NCBI GenBank assembly: GCA_018267625.1 | Contig: JAFDYC010000096.1 | Coordinates: 1-64,000 of the forward strand | DNA from: Bacteroidota bacterium | GTDB taxonomy: Bacteria; Bacteroidota; Bacteroidia; Chitinophagales; Chitinophagaceae | DNA length: 64,000 nucleotides | Reading direction: 5' to 3' | Shown: piece by piece, positions 54,091 through 62,035 of the stretch | Position numbering within the stretch: position 1 is the first letter of the stretch | How the letters are laid out: each line of letters opens with the position of its first letter | The notes under the pieces: model-generated | Told to the model about the DNA's origin: nothing | The model's database searches: none | The model's input: only the letters and a program-made list of their open reading frames with translations | Made by a program: the position numbers and the translations under genes

Positions 54091-55212
54091 ATGCGCTTTA
54101 TCGTCACGTCCACCTCGCTGCTCAAAAACCTGCAACAGATCAGCGGTATTATTTCTTCGAACACCGTTTTGTCTGTGCTGGAAGATTTCCTGTTTGAGCT
54201 GAAAGGCACTACACTGAGCCTAACCGCTACCGACCTGGAAACGATGATGCGCGTTCATTTGGAAGTGACCGAGGCCCAAGACGATGGCAGCATCTGCATC
54301 CCCTCAAAAATCCTGCTGGAATACCTGAAAAACCTGCCCGAACAACCCATCACGTTCAACATTAGCGAGAAGGACCTGAGTATTGAAATGTCTTCTTCTG
54401 TGGGCAAATACCGCATCGGTGGCGAAAAAGCCGATGACTTCCCTAAAGAACCAGAGGCCGCCGAAACTACCAGCTTCGAAATGCCTTCCATCGCACTGGT
54501 GGAAAGCATCAATAAAACCCTCTTTGCCGTCAGCACCGATACGCTTCGCCCAGCCATGACGGGCGTATTCTTTGAATTGCATACCGACAGCATCACCTTC
54601 GTCACTACTGATGCACATCGCTTGGTTCAGTTTCGCCGCAAGGACATAAACCCACCCCTGGCCGATGGCTTTGTGGTGCCCAAAAAGCCTTTGCAACAAT
54701 TGCGCAGCACCCTCCCTGCCGACGAAACCCTGCTTCGGCTTTCATACAACGGCAGCCACCTGTTTGTAAGCACCGAAAAACTGCAAATGAGCTGCCGCCT
54801 AATTGATGCCCGCTTCCCGGACTACAAGGCAGTCATCCCCCAGGACAATCCCTACCTGCTCACCGTCAACCGCAACGACTTTATGGGCGCATTACGCCGT
54901 GTGAGTGTCTTTGCCAATAAAACTACCAGCCAGGTCGTACTCGAAATCGCAGGTAACAGCTTGCAACTTTTTGCTCAGGACATAGACTTCTCCTACGAAG
55001 GGAAAGAAAGTCTGCCCTGTGCTTATCAGGGCGAGGATATGCGAATTGCATTCAACGCCCGCCTGATGGTGGAGATGATTGCCAACATGGAAGGCAGTGA
55101 TGTGCAGCTTGAGCTGAGTACGCCCACTCGCGCAGGCATCTTCCGCCCCACAGAAGCCGTCGAAAATGTGGAGGAACTGATGCTGCTGATGCCCCTGATG
55201 GCCGGTATCTAA
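54091..55212 (+). CDS. dnaN: DNA polymerase III beta subunit (sliding clamp)
   Basis: 373 residues, normal length. It has three clamp domains of about 120 residues each; the first begins MRFIVTSTSLLKNLQQISGIISSNTVL (given in part) and the end reads RPTEAVENVEELMLLMPLM, with the conserved MPL(R/M)-type terminus. It forms the ring holding the replicative polymerase to DNA. dnaA is not next to it in this window. It has its own -7 box 25 bases upstream and is followed by T-rich sequence (55218-55245) that may serve as terminator without a clear stem. Confidence 0.97.
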   Translation: MRFIVTSTSLLKNLQQISGIISSNTVLSVLEDFLFELKGTTLSLTATDLETMMRVHLEVTEAQDDGSICIPSKILLEYLKNLPEQPITFNISEKDLSIEMSSSVGKYRIGGEKADDFPKEPEAAETTSFEMPSIALVESINKTLFAVSTDTLRPAMTGVFFELHTDSITFVTTDAHRLVQFRRKDINPPLADGFVVPKKPLQQLRSTLPADETLLRLSYNGSHLFVSTEKLQMSCRLIDARFPDYKAVIPQDNPYLLTVNRNDFMGALRRVSVFANKTTSQVVLEIAGNSLQLFAQDIDFSYEGKESLPCAYQGEDMRIAFNARLMVEMIANMEGSDVQLELSTPTRAGIFRPTEAVENVEELMLLMPLMAGI

Positions 55213-55445
55213 GCGTTCTTTTTTATTTCATTTTTTCTTTTTTAGAAAGGCGGAAGGCCTCCCTCGTTCTTCTGGGAATGGGCTGGCGGTGCATGAGCTT
55301 TTCTTCCGTTGCTCCAAGCTCGGCTCACGTTGTTTGCGCTGCTTTAGAAAGGAGTACTGTAAAAAATAATTTACTGTTTCGGTCTAACGTCCGAATGAAA
55401 AAGTCTGTCTTGATTTCTCGACATCATCATTCAATCCAAACAAGC

Positions 55446-57152
55446 ATGAAAAAATTTCTATCGCTCCTGGGCATCGGGCTTTGCTTTTCTGCGGCTTCGT
55501 ATGCACAAGCTCATCTGGGCGTCATGGGGGTCAATGACTCCTGCGTCCATGGCACTACCGGCACCCACGTTATGTCCTATGTAACCATGTCCGGTGGGTC
55601 CAGCTCTTCCTGTTTCGTCGAAGCCAACTTTGGCGATGGCAGTGCATTAGACAGCTTCAACTTCACTGGCCCAGGCCCCTCTTATACTTCGATTGGCAGC
55701 CATATCTATGCCACTGCCGGCTCCTACACCTGGAAGTATGTGCTTATCTGCTCCGGAGCCCGGGTAGATTCTATCTCGAAGACCATTCCCATCGGCTGCA
55801 CATCAATCGGCGGCTTTCTATACTTAGATGCCAACAGCAACTGTGTGCATAACCCTGGCGAAATACTGGTGTATAGCTCCGCCGATATTCAGGTGGACTC
55901 TGCAGGAGTGCCCATAGACACCCTCCACACGACTGCCTACTGGCATTACCTGATGCACGGACCAGCCAGCACAGTGTACACCTTCACCCTGCTGGGTAAT
56001 CCTGTAGGCTATACAGCAAGCTGCTCCACGGCAATTTCATACACCTACTCAGGCCCCAGCGCTTCTGTCAGCCGGGACTTCGGCTTTAGCTGCAGCGCCA
56101 CTGCGGTGTACGATTATATCCTGCATTATGCACGGGCCTTACGCGGTGCTTCTTCCACAGGGCCTAGCTATATCTACCTCTATGCTTCTCAGACTACTTG
56201 CCACAGCGGCACAGGCACTGTGACCCTCAACGTAAGCCCCAAATATTCCATCAACACCAGTAGCATCACACCCAGCCCGAGCAGTGTCAGCGGCAACACG
56301 GTAACCTGGACGCTGAGTAATATGAGCAACGGTTACTGGTATATGCTCTATGTGCCCCTCACACCCCTTTCTACCACAGCCAATGGAGATACCGCCTGCA
56401 ACAATGCCGTCATCGCACCTACCTCCGATGCAAACCCGGCCAACAACAGCATCAGCCTTTGCGATAGCGTCCGTCAATCCTGGGACCCCAACGAAAAATC
56501 CGTCGAGCCCCTCGAAACACTGGCTCCCGGCAGCCTCCTGCGCTACACCATTGACTTCGAAAACCTGGGCAACGACACCGCCTTCAACATCCATATTCAG
56601 GACACGCTCTCCCAATACCTTGATGCCAGTAGCTTCCAATTGGTAGATGCCACGCACCCCGTAAACACATACCTCTACCAGAGCGGCGGTCAAAACATCC
56701 TCAAGTTCGATTTCCCGGGCATCAACCTGGCGGATATGTCTCAGCCCAGCGCCAACAAAGGGCAAATTCGATTCGATATCCGCCTCCAGAACAGCCTGGC
56801 CAGTGGCACCACAGTAGCCAACCATGCCGGTATCTATTTCGATGGCAACCCCGTCGTGATGACCAACGATGCCTATGTCAGCATGCCCGTCCCGCAAGGA
56901 GTACCCTCCTACTCCTACAGTCAGGCACCCAAGGTGTACCCGAACCCTGCCGACAAACAAATCCAGATAGAAGTCAACAGCACGGGTTGGGAGCAAGCTA
57001 TCCTCAGCAATGCGCTGGGGCAAACTGTGCTCATTCAGCCCATCCGGAAAGGGCATAACCTACTGGAAGTAGCGGCCCTGCCTACCGGGCTCTACTACCT
57101 CCAGGTACGCGGAGCCGCAGGCAGCCACAGCGAAAAAATCCTGAAACAATAA
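55446..57152 (+). CDS. Secreted DUF7619/DUF11-like protein with T9SS type A domain
   Basis: 568 residues from the ATG at 55446, chosen for its signal peptide (MKKFLSLLGIGLCFSAASYAQ). After a PKD-like segment (FGDGSALDSFNF ... GSYTWKY) comes an SdrD-B-like piece (GGFLYLDANSNCVHNPGE). Then follows the DUF7619-type repeat domain recognised by SWDPNEKSVEPLETLAPGSLLRYTIDFENLGNDT (shortened as SWDPNEKSVEP and YTIDFENLGNDTAFNI). The last ~75 residues are a T9SS type A domain (VYPNPADKQIQIEV ... GLYYLQVRGAAGSHSEKIL). It is probably a large surface or secreted structural protein. Terminator 18 bases after the stop. Confidence 0.9.
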   Translation: MKKFLSLLGIGLCFSAASYAQAHLGVMGVNDSCVHGTTGTHVMSYVTMSGGSSSSCFVEANFGDGSALDSFNFTGPGPSYTSIGSHIYATAGSYTWKYVLICSGARVDSISKTIPIGCTSIGGFLYLDANSNCVHNPGEILVYSSADIQVDSAGVPIDTLHTTAYWHYLMHGPASTVYTFTLLGNPVGYTASCSTAISYTYSGPSASVSRDFGFSCSATAVYDYILHYARALRGASSTGPSYIYLYASQTTCHSGTGTVTLNVSPKYSINTSSITPSPSSVSGNTVTWTLSNMSNGYWYMLYVPLTPLSTTANGDTACNNAVIAPTSDANPANNSISLCDSVRQSWDPNEKSVEPLETLAPGSLLRYTIDFENLGNDTAFNIHIQDTLSQYLDASSFQLVDATHPVNTYLYQSGGQNILKFDFPGINLADMSQPSANKGQIRFDIRLQNSLASGTTVANHAGIYFDGNPVVMTNDAYVSMPVPQGVPSYSYSQAPKVYPNPADKQIQIEVNSTGWEQAILSNALGQTVLIQPIRKGHNLLEVAALPTGLYYLQVRGAAGSHSEKILKQ

Positions 57153-57170
57153 TCTCCCATCCAGTTCCAA

Positions 57171-57202
57171 CAGCCGTCTTCATCATGAGGCGGCTGTTTT
57201 TT
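57171..57202 (+). terminator. Intrinsic terminator
   Basis: CAGCCGTCTTCAT and ATGAGGCGGCTG pair with one mismatch, followed by TTTTTT. It ends the secreted DUF7619-like protein gene. Confidence 0.82.
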
Positions 57203-57251
57203 GGGGGGGCAGTGTAGTAGGAGAATCTATACGGGTACTGGATAGGCAAGC

Positions 57252-58211
57252 TCAGCAGCCTTCAATCAGCCAGGCGTTCCAGTCCGAGCCCCAATGACTC
57301 AGCAGCCAGGCACGTTCTTTATGTTCGGGCCAGTGGTTTACCAACTTTGCGAGGCAAGCTGCCGTGTCCGTGGGCCAGGTGCCACTCTGCATTCGGAAAG
57401 CATTACCGAAGCTCAGTGCGTCTGCATAGGCGCGTTCCGAACGCTCATCAGGCAGGGTGCCTACCAGCAGCAGGTCGGTGTTTCGCAGGCCGCCACAGGC
57501 TTCCAAAATCTTATGAAAACGCGCAGCGGCTTTGTCTGCCTGTGCTTCATGAAAGCTTTCGAGGCCGCTGATTCGGGCGAGAGCCGCCTCTGCATTTTTG
57601 CTCAGCAGAAAAAAGCCAACTCCTTCGGCAGCGAGGGCTGCAGGGGGCACATGATGTTTGCCAGGGTGGTAGGGTTCCGTACTATACATACCGATGCGTT
57701 GCAACAAGGCAAGACTCGTGGGTGTGAGTTCGTCCCCAGCGCCGCAAAGCACCTGATGGTCGGGATGCTCTGAGAGGTATAAACTGGTTGCCAGGAGGGC
57801 GCTCTCAAAGGATTGCCCTTGCTGGGAGAGGGTGTTGTTGTAGCCCTGGCACCCGATGGCCAATGCTATCTGTCCCGCAGGTGTGTTGTGTGTGCTTTGG
57901 ATAAACGCGGTGGGCGTCAGCATCTGTTCCTCCTGCTCCAGCATTTTTTTCAAAAAGACTTCCGTGTCGGCGAGGCAGCCAAAGGCTGTGCCCATGATGA
58001 TGGCATCGGCAGTAGCAGCACCCGCGCGGCTGAGGCAATCCCGGGCAGCACCCAGGCTCATGCGCACCAGCTTGCTCATGCGCCGAAGCTGCATGGGCGG
58101 GATCAGGCCCTCATAAGAAGGCTCCTGTGCACTCAGGCAAAACACCGGTTCGGTGGGGGCCGCAGGCACTATAGTACTGGCCGAGTGGATATAAAGGCCA
58201 GGATTCAACAT
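57252..58211 (-). CDS. Ketosynthase-like chain-length factor
   Basis: 319 residues. It has the KS fold but lacks the catalytic Cys: the position reads SQQGQSFES (near 131), the Gln replacement typical of chain-length factors (KS-beta). Landmarks are the IIMGTAFGCLADTEVFLKKM segment and SLALLQRIGMYS. It would pair with the active ketosynthase just upstream in the operon, as in type II polyene (aryl-polyene/flexirubin) and polyketide systems. The overlap with that gene is seven bases, so the two are translationally coupled. It is the last gene before the terminator at 57171. Confidence 0.85.
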   Translation of the reverse strand: MLNPGLYIHSASTIVPAAPTEPVFCLSAQEPSYEGLIPPMQLRRMSKLVRMSLGAARDCLSRAGAATADAIIMGTAFGCLADTEVFLKKMLEQEEQMLTPTAFIQSTHNTPAGQIALAIGCQGYNNTLSQQGQSFESALLATSLYLSEHPDHQVLCGAGDELTPTSLALLQRIGMYSTEPYHPGKHHVPPAALAAEGVGFFLLSKNAEAALARISGLESFHEAQADKAAARFHKILEACGGLRNTDLLLVGTLPDERSERAYADALSFGNAFRMQSGTWPTDTAACLAKLVNHWPEHKERAWLLSHWGSDWNAWLIEGC

Positions 58212-59398
58212 GCTGAAAAAATGAGTGAGGAACAGGCTCCGCCAAAGCCAAATGAGTTGGATAATACGTGCCGGATTTCCCGGTGTTCAAGGTGGGTCAC
58301 CGGTGCTACATGATGTTCGGGCATTTGTTGCTTCCAGCGTAGGTTGGGCGGCACAAAGCCCCCGAGGATACTGAGCACGGAAAAGACAGCCTCTACAGCG
58401 CCGGAGGCACCCAGGGTGTGGCCGGTAAACGCTTTGGTGGAAGAAGCCGGAGGCGCCTGCGGGCCAAAAATCAGGTCCATGGCACGCCCTTCGGCCAGGT
58501 CATTATTCTCGGTGCCGGTACCGTGCAGGTTGATGTAGGAAATGGCTTCCGGTTGAAGCGATGCGGTGTCTAATGCCGCTTTCATGGCCAGCGTGTTCCC
58601 GGTGCCTTCGGGCGAAGACGCCGTCTGATGGTAGGCATCGTTGGCATTTCCCCAACCACTGAGTAAGGCTAAAGGCGTAGCACCATAAGTGCGAAGTGCC
58701 CGTTCGCTCATCAGTAAGAGATAACCGGCCCCTTCCCCCAGGTTCAGGCCCCGGCGTCCGGCATCGAAAGGCTGGCAGGGCTGGCGATCTAAGATGCCAA
58801 GGGTGTTGAATCCATTGAGTGTAAACTGGCAAAGTGCGTCTGCACCACCGGCAAGAGCGACATCTACCAGCCCGGCACGGATGGCCTGACCTGCTTGCAT
58901 GATGCTGTTGGCCGAAGAAGAGCAAGCTGTAGAGGCCGTTGAGACCCAGCCATCAAATCCCAGACGGCGGGCTACTAGGCGGGTGATGGCACCACATTCA
59001 TGATAGATGAAATCAGCGGGTGTACCATGCAAGGGGTTTTGCCGCAGGCCGGCATAAAAGGCTTCCGTCTTGTCCATTCCACCCACCGTGTTGGCCGAAA
59101 AAAAGGCAAGCGGAAAAGGAGCAGGCTGTTTTGAAAAAGGTGCCCAGGCTTCCTGAGCGGCGTGGCAGGAAAGTAGCGCCGTGCGAGGCAGGTGACGCGG
59201 CATCCGGCAGGCATCGGCAAGCTCGAAATTGGGGCAGGCAACTTCCGCAAGGGGTATGCTTTCAACCCAGTACGATGACAGGTATTGAGCCTTGCCAATA
59301 CCCGATGTGCCGGCAAGCAAGCTTTGCTTAGAAGCTTCCGTATGGCTGCCGATAGCCGTAATGATGCCGGTATTGACTATGAAAACTGGTGCTGACAT
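58205..59398 (-). CDS. Beta-ketoacyl-ACP synthase (active ketosynthase)
   Basis: 397 residues from the ATG at 59398, chosen for MSAPVFIVNTGIITAIGSH; a longer frame starts at 59461. The Cys-His-His triad is complete: Cys near 158 in TASTACSSSANSI, His near 292 in NLHGTGTENND and His near 325 in FTGHTLGASGAVE. It condenses malonyl-ACP units. In this operon it would act with the Gln-containing chain-length factor downstream. Sequence resembles FabF-type synthases of aryl-polyene and flexirubin gene clusters more than housekeeping FabF; this is inference from context. Confidence 0.88.
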   Translation of the reverse strand: MSAPVFIVNTGIITAIGSHTEASKQSLLAGTSGIGKAQYLSSYWVESIPLAEVACPNFELADACRMPRHLPRTALLSCHAAQEAWAPFSKQPAPFPLAFFSANTVGGMDKTEAFYAGLRQNPLHGTPADFIYHECGAITRLVARRLGFDGWVSTASTACSSSANSIMQAGQAIRAGLVDVALAGGADALCQFTLNGFNTLGILDRQPCQPFDAGRRGLNLGEGAGYLLLMSERALRTYGATPLALLSGWGNANDAYHQTASSPEGTGNTLAMKAALDTASLQPEAISYINLHGTGTENNDLAEGRAMDLIFGPQAPPASSTKAFTGHTLGASGAVEAVFSVLSILGGFVPPNLRWKQQMPEHHVAPVTHLEHREIRHVLSNSFGFGGACSSLIFSAC

Positions 59399-59497
59399 CC
59401 CGAGGTAAAAACCGTGCTGAAACACTAAAGATAATTCAGGCTTTGAGGGGTGTAGTGACAACTTGCAGCTTACAGGATTGTTGGCTGAATGCTGTTA

Positions 59498-60121
59498 TCA
59501 GAAGATGAGTTGTTCGGCTTGAAGCGATTCCAGGCTTGCGGCATCGGCCCAAAAAAAGTGCAGGGAACATTGGGTATCCGAGGCATTCAGCCAGCCAAAG
59601 AGTGCATGTGTAGTTCCGTGGCGGTGGCAGGAATCTTTCAACCAGAATAGCATTTCTTCCGGCTGAAATTCGTCCTGGATAAGGCAAAGCTGTTCGCCTT
59701 TAAACCCATGACGGATGCAAACTTCACCGAGCATGATGTTGGGCAGGGTATAGACGAAGAGTGCCGGCGAAGGGAGCTGCTGCATGCTATCCAGAAAGCG
59801 GTGATCTACGTCCAGGCAACCGTCGCGGGTGGCTATTGCCAGAGCGATGTGCTGCTTGTCTAATCCATCGTAAAGCCAACCACCTTCAGGCTTTTGGAGC
59901 AGGGCTTCTGCACCCAGCCACGCCCATTTGCAGAGCTTGTCCATCTTGAAGAATTTGGGATAGTTGGTGCCGAGGGCCTGATAGCAGAAGGCAGCATCTT
60001 CAGCCGGTACCGGAGCTTGCCCTTCTCGCAGCAAGCATTGATCTTTTATGCAGACATGTTCCATCGAAACTGAACCAGCTGTGTGTGTGGCGACAAGGTA
60101 ATGAGCAGTGCTGGATTTCAT
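59498..60121 (-). CDS. Short ketosynthase-like protein (flexirubin-cluster type)
   Basis: 207 residues from the ATG at 60121. It contains the N-terminal half of a ketosynthase fold (LGTNYPKFFKMDKLCKWAWLGAEALL, shown in part, and ALFVYTLPNIMLGEVCIRHGFKGEQ) and then ends, without the Cys-His-His set. Short proteins of this kind accompany the active ketosynthase in aryl-polyene/flexirubin clusters; their biochemical role is unclear. It is the first gene of the three-gene ketosynthase operon and is preceded by the terminator at 60168-60194. Confidence 0.75.
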   Translation of the reverse strand: MKSSTAHYLVATHTAGSVSMEHVCIKDQCLLREGQAPVPAEDAAFCYQALGTNYPKFFKMDKLCKWAWLGAEALLQKPEGGWLYDGLDKQHIALAIATRDGCLDVDHRFLDSMQQLPSPALFVYTLPNIMLGEVCIRHGFKGEQLCLIQDEFQPEEMLFWLKDSCHRHGTTHALFGWLNASDTQCSLHFFWADAASLESLQAEQLIF

Positions 60122-60167
60122 GATTTCAACAGGAGAGACTGATGAATATGAATACGATGCAACCTGC

Positions 60168-60194
60168 AAAAAAATGCCCGCTTGAGGGCGGGCA
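60168..60194 (-). terminator. Intrinsic terminator after the OmpR-type regulator
   Basis: TGCCCGC (60175-60181) and GCGGGCA (60188-60194) form a perfect stem. On the minus strand a seven-T run follows, 20 bases after the stop at 60215. Confidence 0.88.
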
Positions 60195-60214
60195 AAGAGG
60201 CTTGAATTGTAAGA

Positions 60215-60931
60215 TTATTCCTGCGTTTCGGGCATCACTAAACGGAAGCCATTCCCGTGGATATTCACAATCTCAACATCGGTATCATCCCGCAGGTATT
60301 TGCGGAGTTTGGCGATGTACACATCCATGGAGCGGCCATTAAAATAGGTGTCTGAACCCCAAATTCGTTTGAGGGCTGCTTCACGGGGCAGGAGGTCATT
60401 TTTGAATTCGGCCAGCATGGTGAGCAGGGCATTTTCCTTTGGAGAAAGGGTGCTGCTGACTTCGTTTCGGGTGAGCTGGCGCAGGCGGCTGTTAAAGTGA
60501 TAGGTACCGATTTGGAATTCGACCTGGGCGTGTTGTTTTTCCTGCAATTCCTGATTGCGTTTCATCACAGCACGGATTTTCTGCAGGAGGATTTCTGAGT
60601 CGAAAGGCTTGGTGATGTAGTCATCGGCGCCAAGGCGATAGCCGTTCAGAATATCTTCCTTCATGCTTTTTGCCGAAAGGAAAAACAGGGGGATGTCCGG
60701 GTCCACGTTACGGATTTCTTCTGCGAGGGTGAAGCCGTCCATGTTTGGCATCATAACATCCAGCAGGCAGATGTCGAATTTTTCACGACGAAACGCAGCG
60801 AGGCCAAGGATGCCATCGCGGGCTAATTCAACAGAGAAGTCGTTCAGTTCGAGGTAGTTTTTCAGCACCTGGCCGAAGTTGGTGTCGTCTTCTACGAGCA
60901 GCACTTTGCTGCGTGGTGTGTCTTGCGCCAT
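60215..60931 (-). CDS. OmpR-family response regulator, RprY-like
   Basis: 238 residues from the ATG at 60931 (MAQDTPRSKVLLVEDD); a longer frame starts at 60985. The receiver domain has acidic residues 14-16 (VEDD), phosphoacceptor D58 in LLDVMMPNMDG, Thr/Ser (FFLSAKS) and Lys (ITKPF). A winged helix-turn-helix DNA-binding domain follows (about 140-235, DVYIAKLRKYLRDD). The regulator resembles RprY of Bacteroides, which acts with RprX. No histidine kinase is adjacent. A terminator follows the stop. Confidence 0.9.
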   Translation of the reverse strand: MAQDTPRSKVLLVEDDTNFGQVLKNYLELNDFSVELARDGILGLAAFRREKFDICLLDVMMPNMDGFTLAEEIRNVDPDIPLFFLSAKSMKEDILNGYRLGADDYITKPFDSEILLQKIRAVMKRNQELQEKQHAQVEFQIGTYHFNSRLRQLTRNEVSSTLSPKENALLTMLAEFKNDLLPREAALKRIWGSDTYFNGRSMDVYIAKLRKYLRDDTDVEIVNIHGNGFRLVMPETQE

Positions 60932-60997
60932 AAAAAGCAGTGGTTTTGGTGCGAAATGGAGTGAGCTAAAATAACGTGCCTTCACAAGAAGGCATTG

Positions 60998-62032
60998 CTA
61001 AAACCTGGGGCACATATAGGGACGGCGGCGGTCTGAATTGGCATCATGATATTTCCCCTGCCATACCAGACCGATTTCTGCGGCACCATTGTGGTTGATG
61101 TATTGACCCAGGTATGAGATGGTATAATCATAGCTGGCCATCACGCGCAGGCCAGACCATTCATAGCCGAAAGCAACGATTACAGCATCATTCCAACGAT
61201 TGTACAGGCCCATGAGCAGGTTGCTGGTATTTACACCATCGCCCCCCAGATTAGCCGTCACGAGGCAGCCATAGAGCAGCTCCATAGCAGACTTCTCGCT
61301 GGTGTAATAGGCGGATGGATTGATGATGAGCCGCTCACCAATACGGGCCAGTACATCCACATTAGCGGTAGGCCTGAAGCCAATCTGATTGGCATTGCCA
61401 AAGAATGTTTCCGTGGGACGATTGAGGTGTGCCAAGCCGACCCCGGCCTTGATGTACAGATTTTCGTTGGGGTATAAGGCGTAGTTCAGTCCGGCTGTGA
61501 GGTCCGTATATCGGGTTTTGCTGATGCTGGTTTTTTCGTTTGTCGGCATCCGGGTGTCGAAGTTGAAACCATCCCATTGTGCATCCCAGGTGAATTTGCT
61601 GAAGTCCACTGTCCGTTGAACGGAGGCCACAGAAGCTCCTGCAGAAATCATCTGGTGTTCATTGAGCTGGACATGGTAGGCAATGAAGCCTTCATAGCGT
61701 TGCATGGAGAGGTTGCCATCGCCGGCTTTATCGCTGAAAGCGGCCACGCCGAGGCCCAGCCAATTCGTTTCGTTGCGTGCACGCAATGCCTGCAAGTCTG
61801 CATAGACGGAATAGGTATGGTAAGGCACAGGCACGGTGCCCCATTGGCTGCGGTAGTTGGCTCCGATACGATAATCCTGCTCGCTCATCAGGCCAGTATT
61901 GGCCGGGCTGGCGAGCAGTGGGGCATTGAAGTATTGGGAAAAGTGAATGCCCTGGGCCTTCGCGAAACTTCCACAAAGGAGGAGCGCCGAAAAGGCGATA
62001 CTAATTCGGGTCGTAAAATTCATTCGTCTCAT
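60998..62032 (-). CDS. T9SS PorP/SprF family outer-membrane protein
   Basis: 344 residues, with a signal peptide (ALLLCGSFAKAQ); an ATG three codons further on is also possible. The PorP/SprF family is recognised by the opening IHFSQYFNAPLLASPANTGL, the QDYRIGANYRSQWG strand and the C-terminal AEIGLVWQGKYH. These barrel proteins attach to the T9SS or to a specific adhesin. Its start is three bases after the stop of the large adhesin upstream (TGATTTATG), so the two are one transcription unit. This adhesin-SprF pairing is known for SprB-like systems. Confidence 0.92.
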   Translation of the reverse strand: MRRMNFTTRISIAFSALLLCGSFAKAQGIHFSQYFNAPLLASPANTGLMSEQDYRIGANYRSQWGTVPVPYHTYSVYADLQALRARNETNWLGLGVAAFSDKAGDGNLSMQRYEGFIAYHVQLNEHQMISAGASVASVQRTVDFSKFTWDAQWDGFNFDTRMPTNEKTSISKTRYTDLTAGLNYALYPNENLYIKAGVGLAHLNRPTETFFGNANQIGFRPTANVDVLARIGERLIINPSAYYTSEKSAMELLYGCLVTANLGGDGVNTSNLLMGLYNRWNDAVIVAFGYEWSGLRVMASYDYTISYLGQYINHNGAAEIGLVWQGKYHDANSDRRRPYMCPRF

Positions 62033-62035
62033 AAA

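Noticed and set aside
56139..57056. 305-residue minus-strand frame opposite the T9SS protein
   Set aside because: Antisense shadow of a repeat-rich secreted protein with normal codon use on the plus strand.
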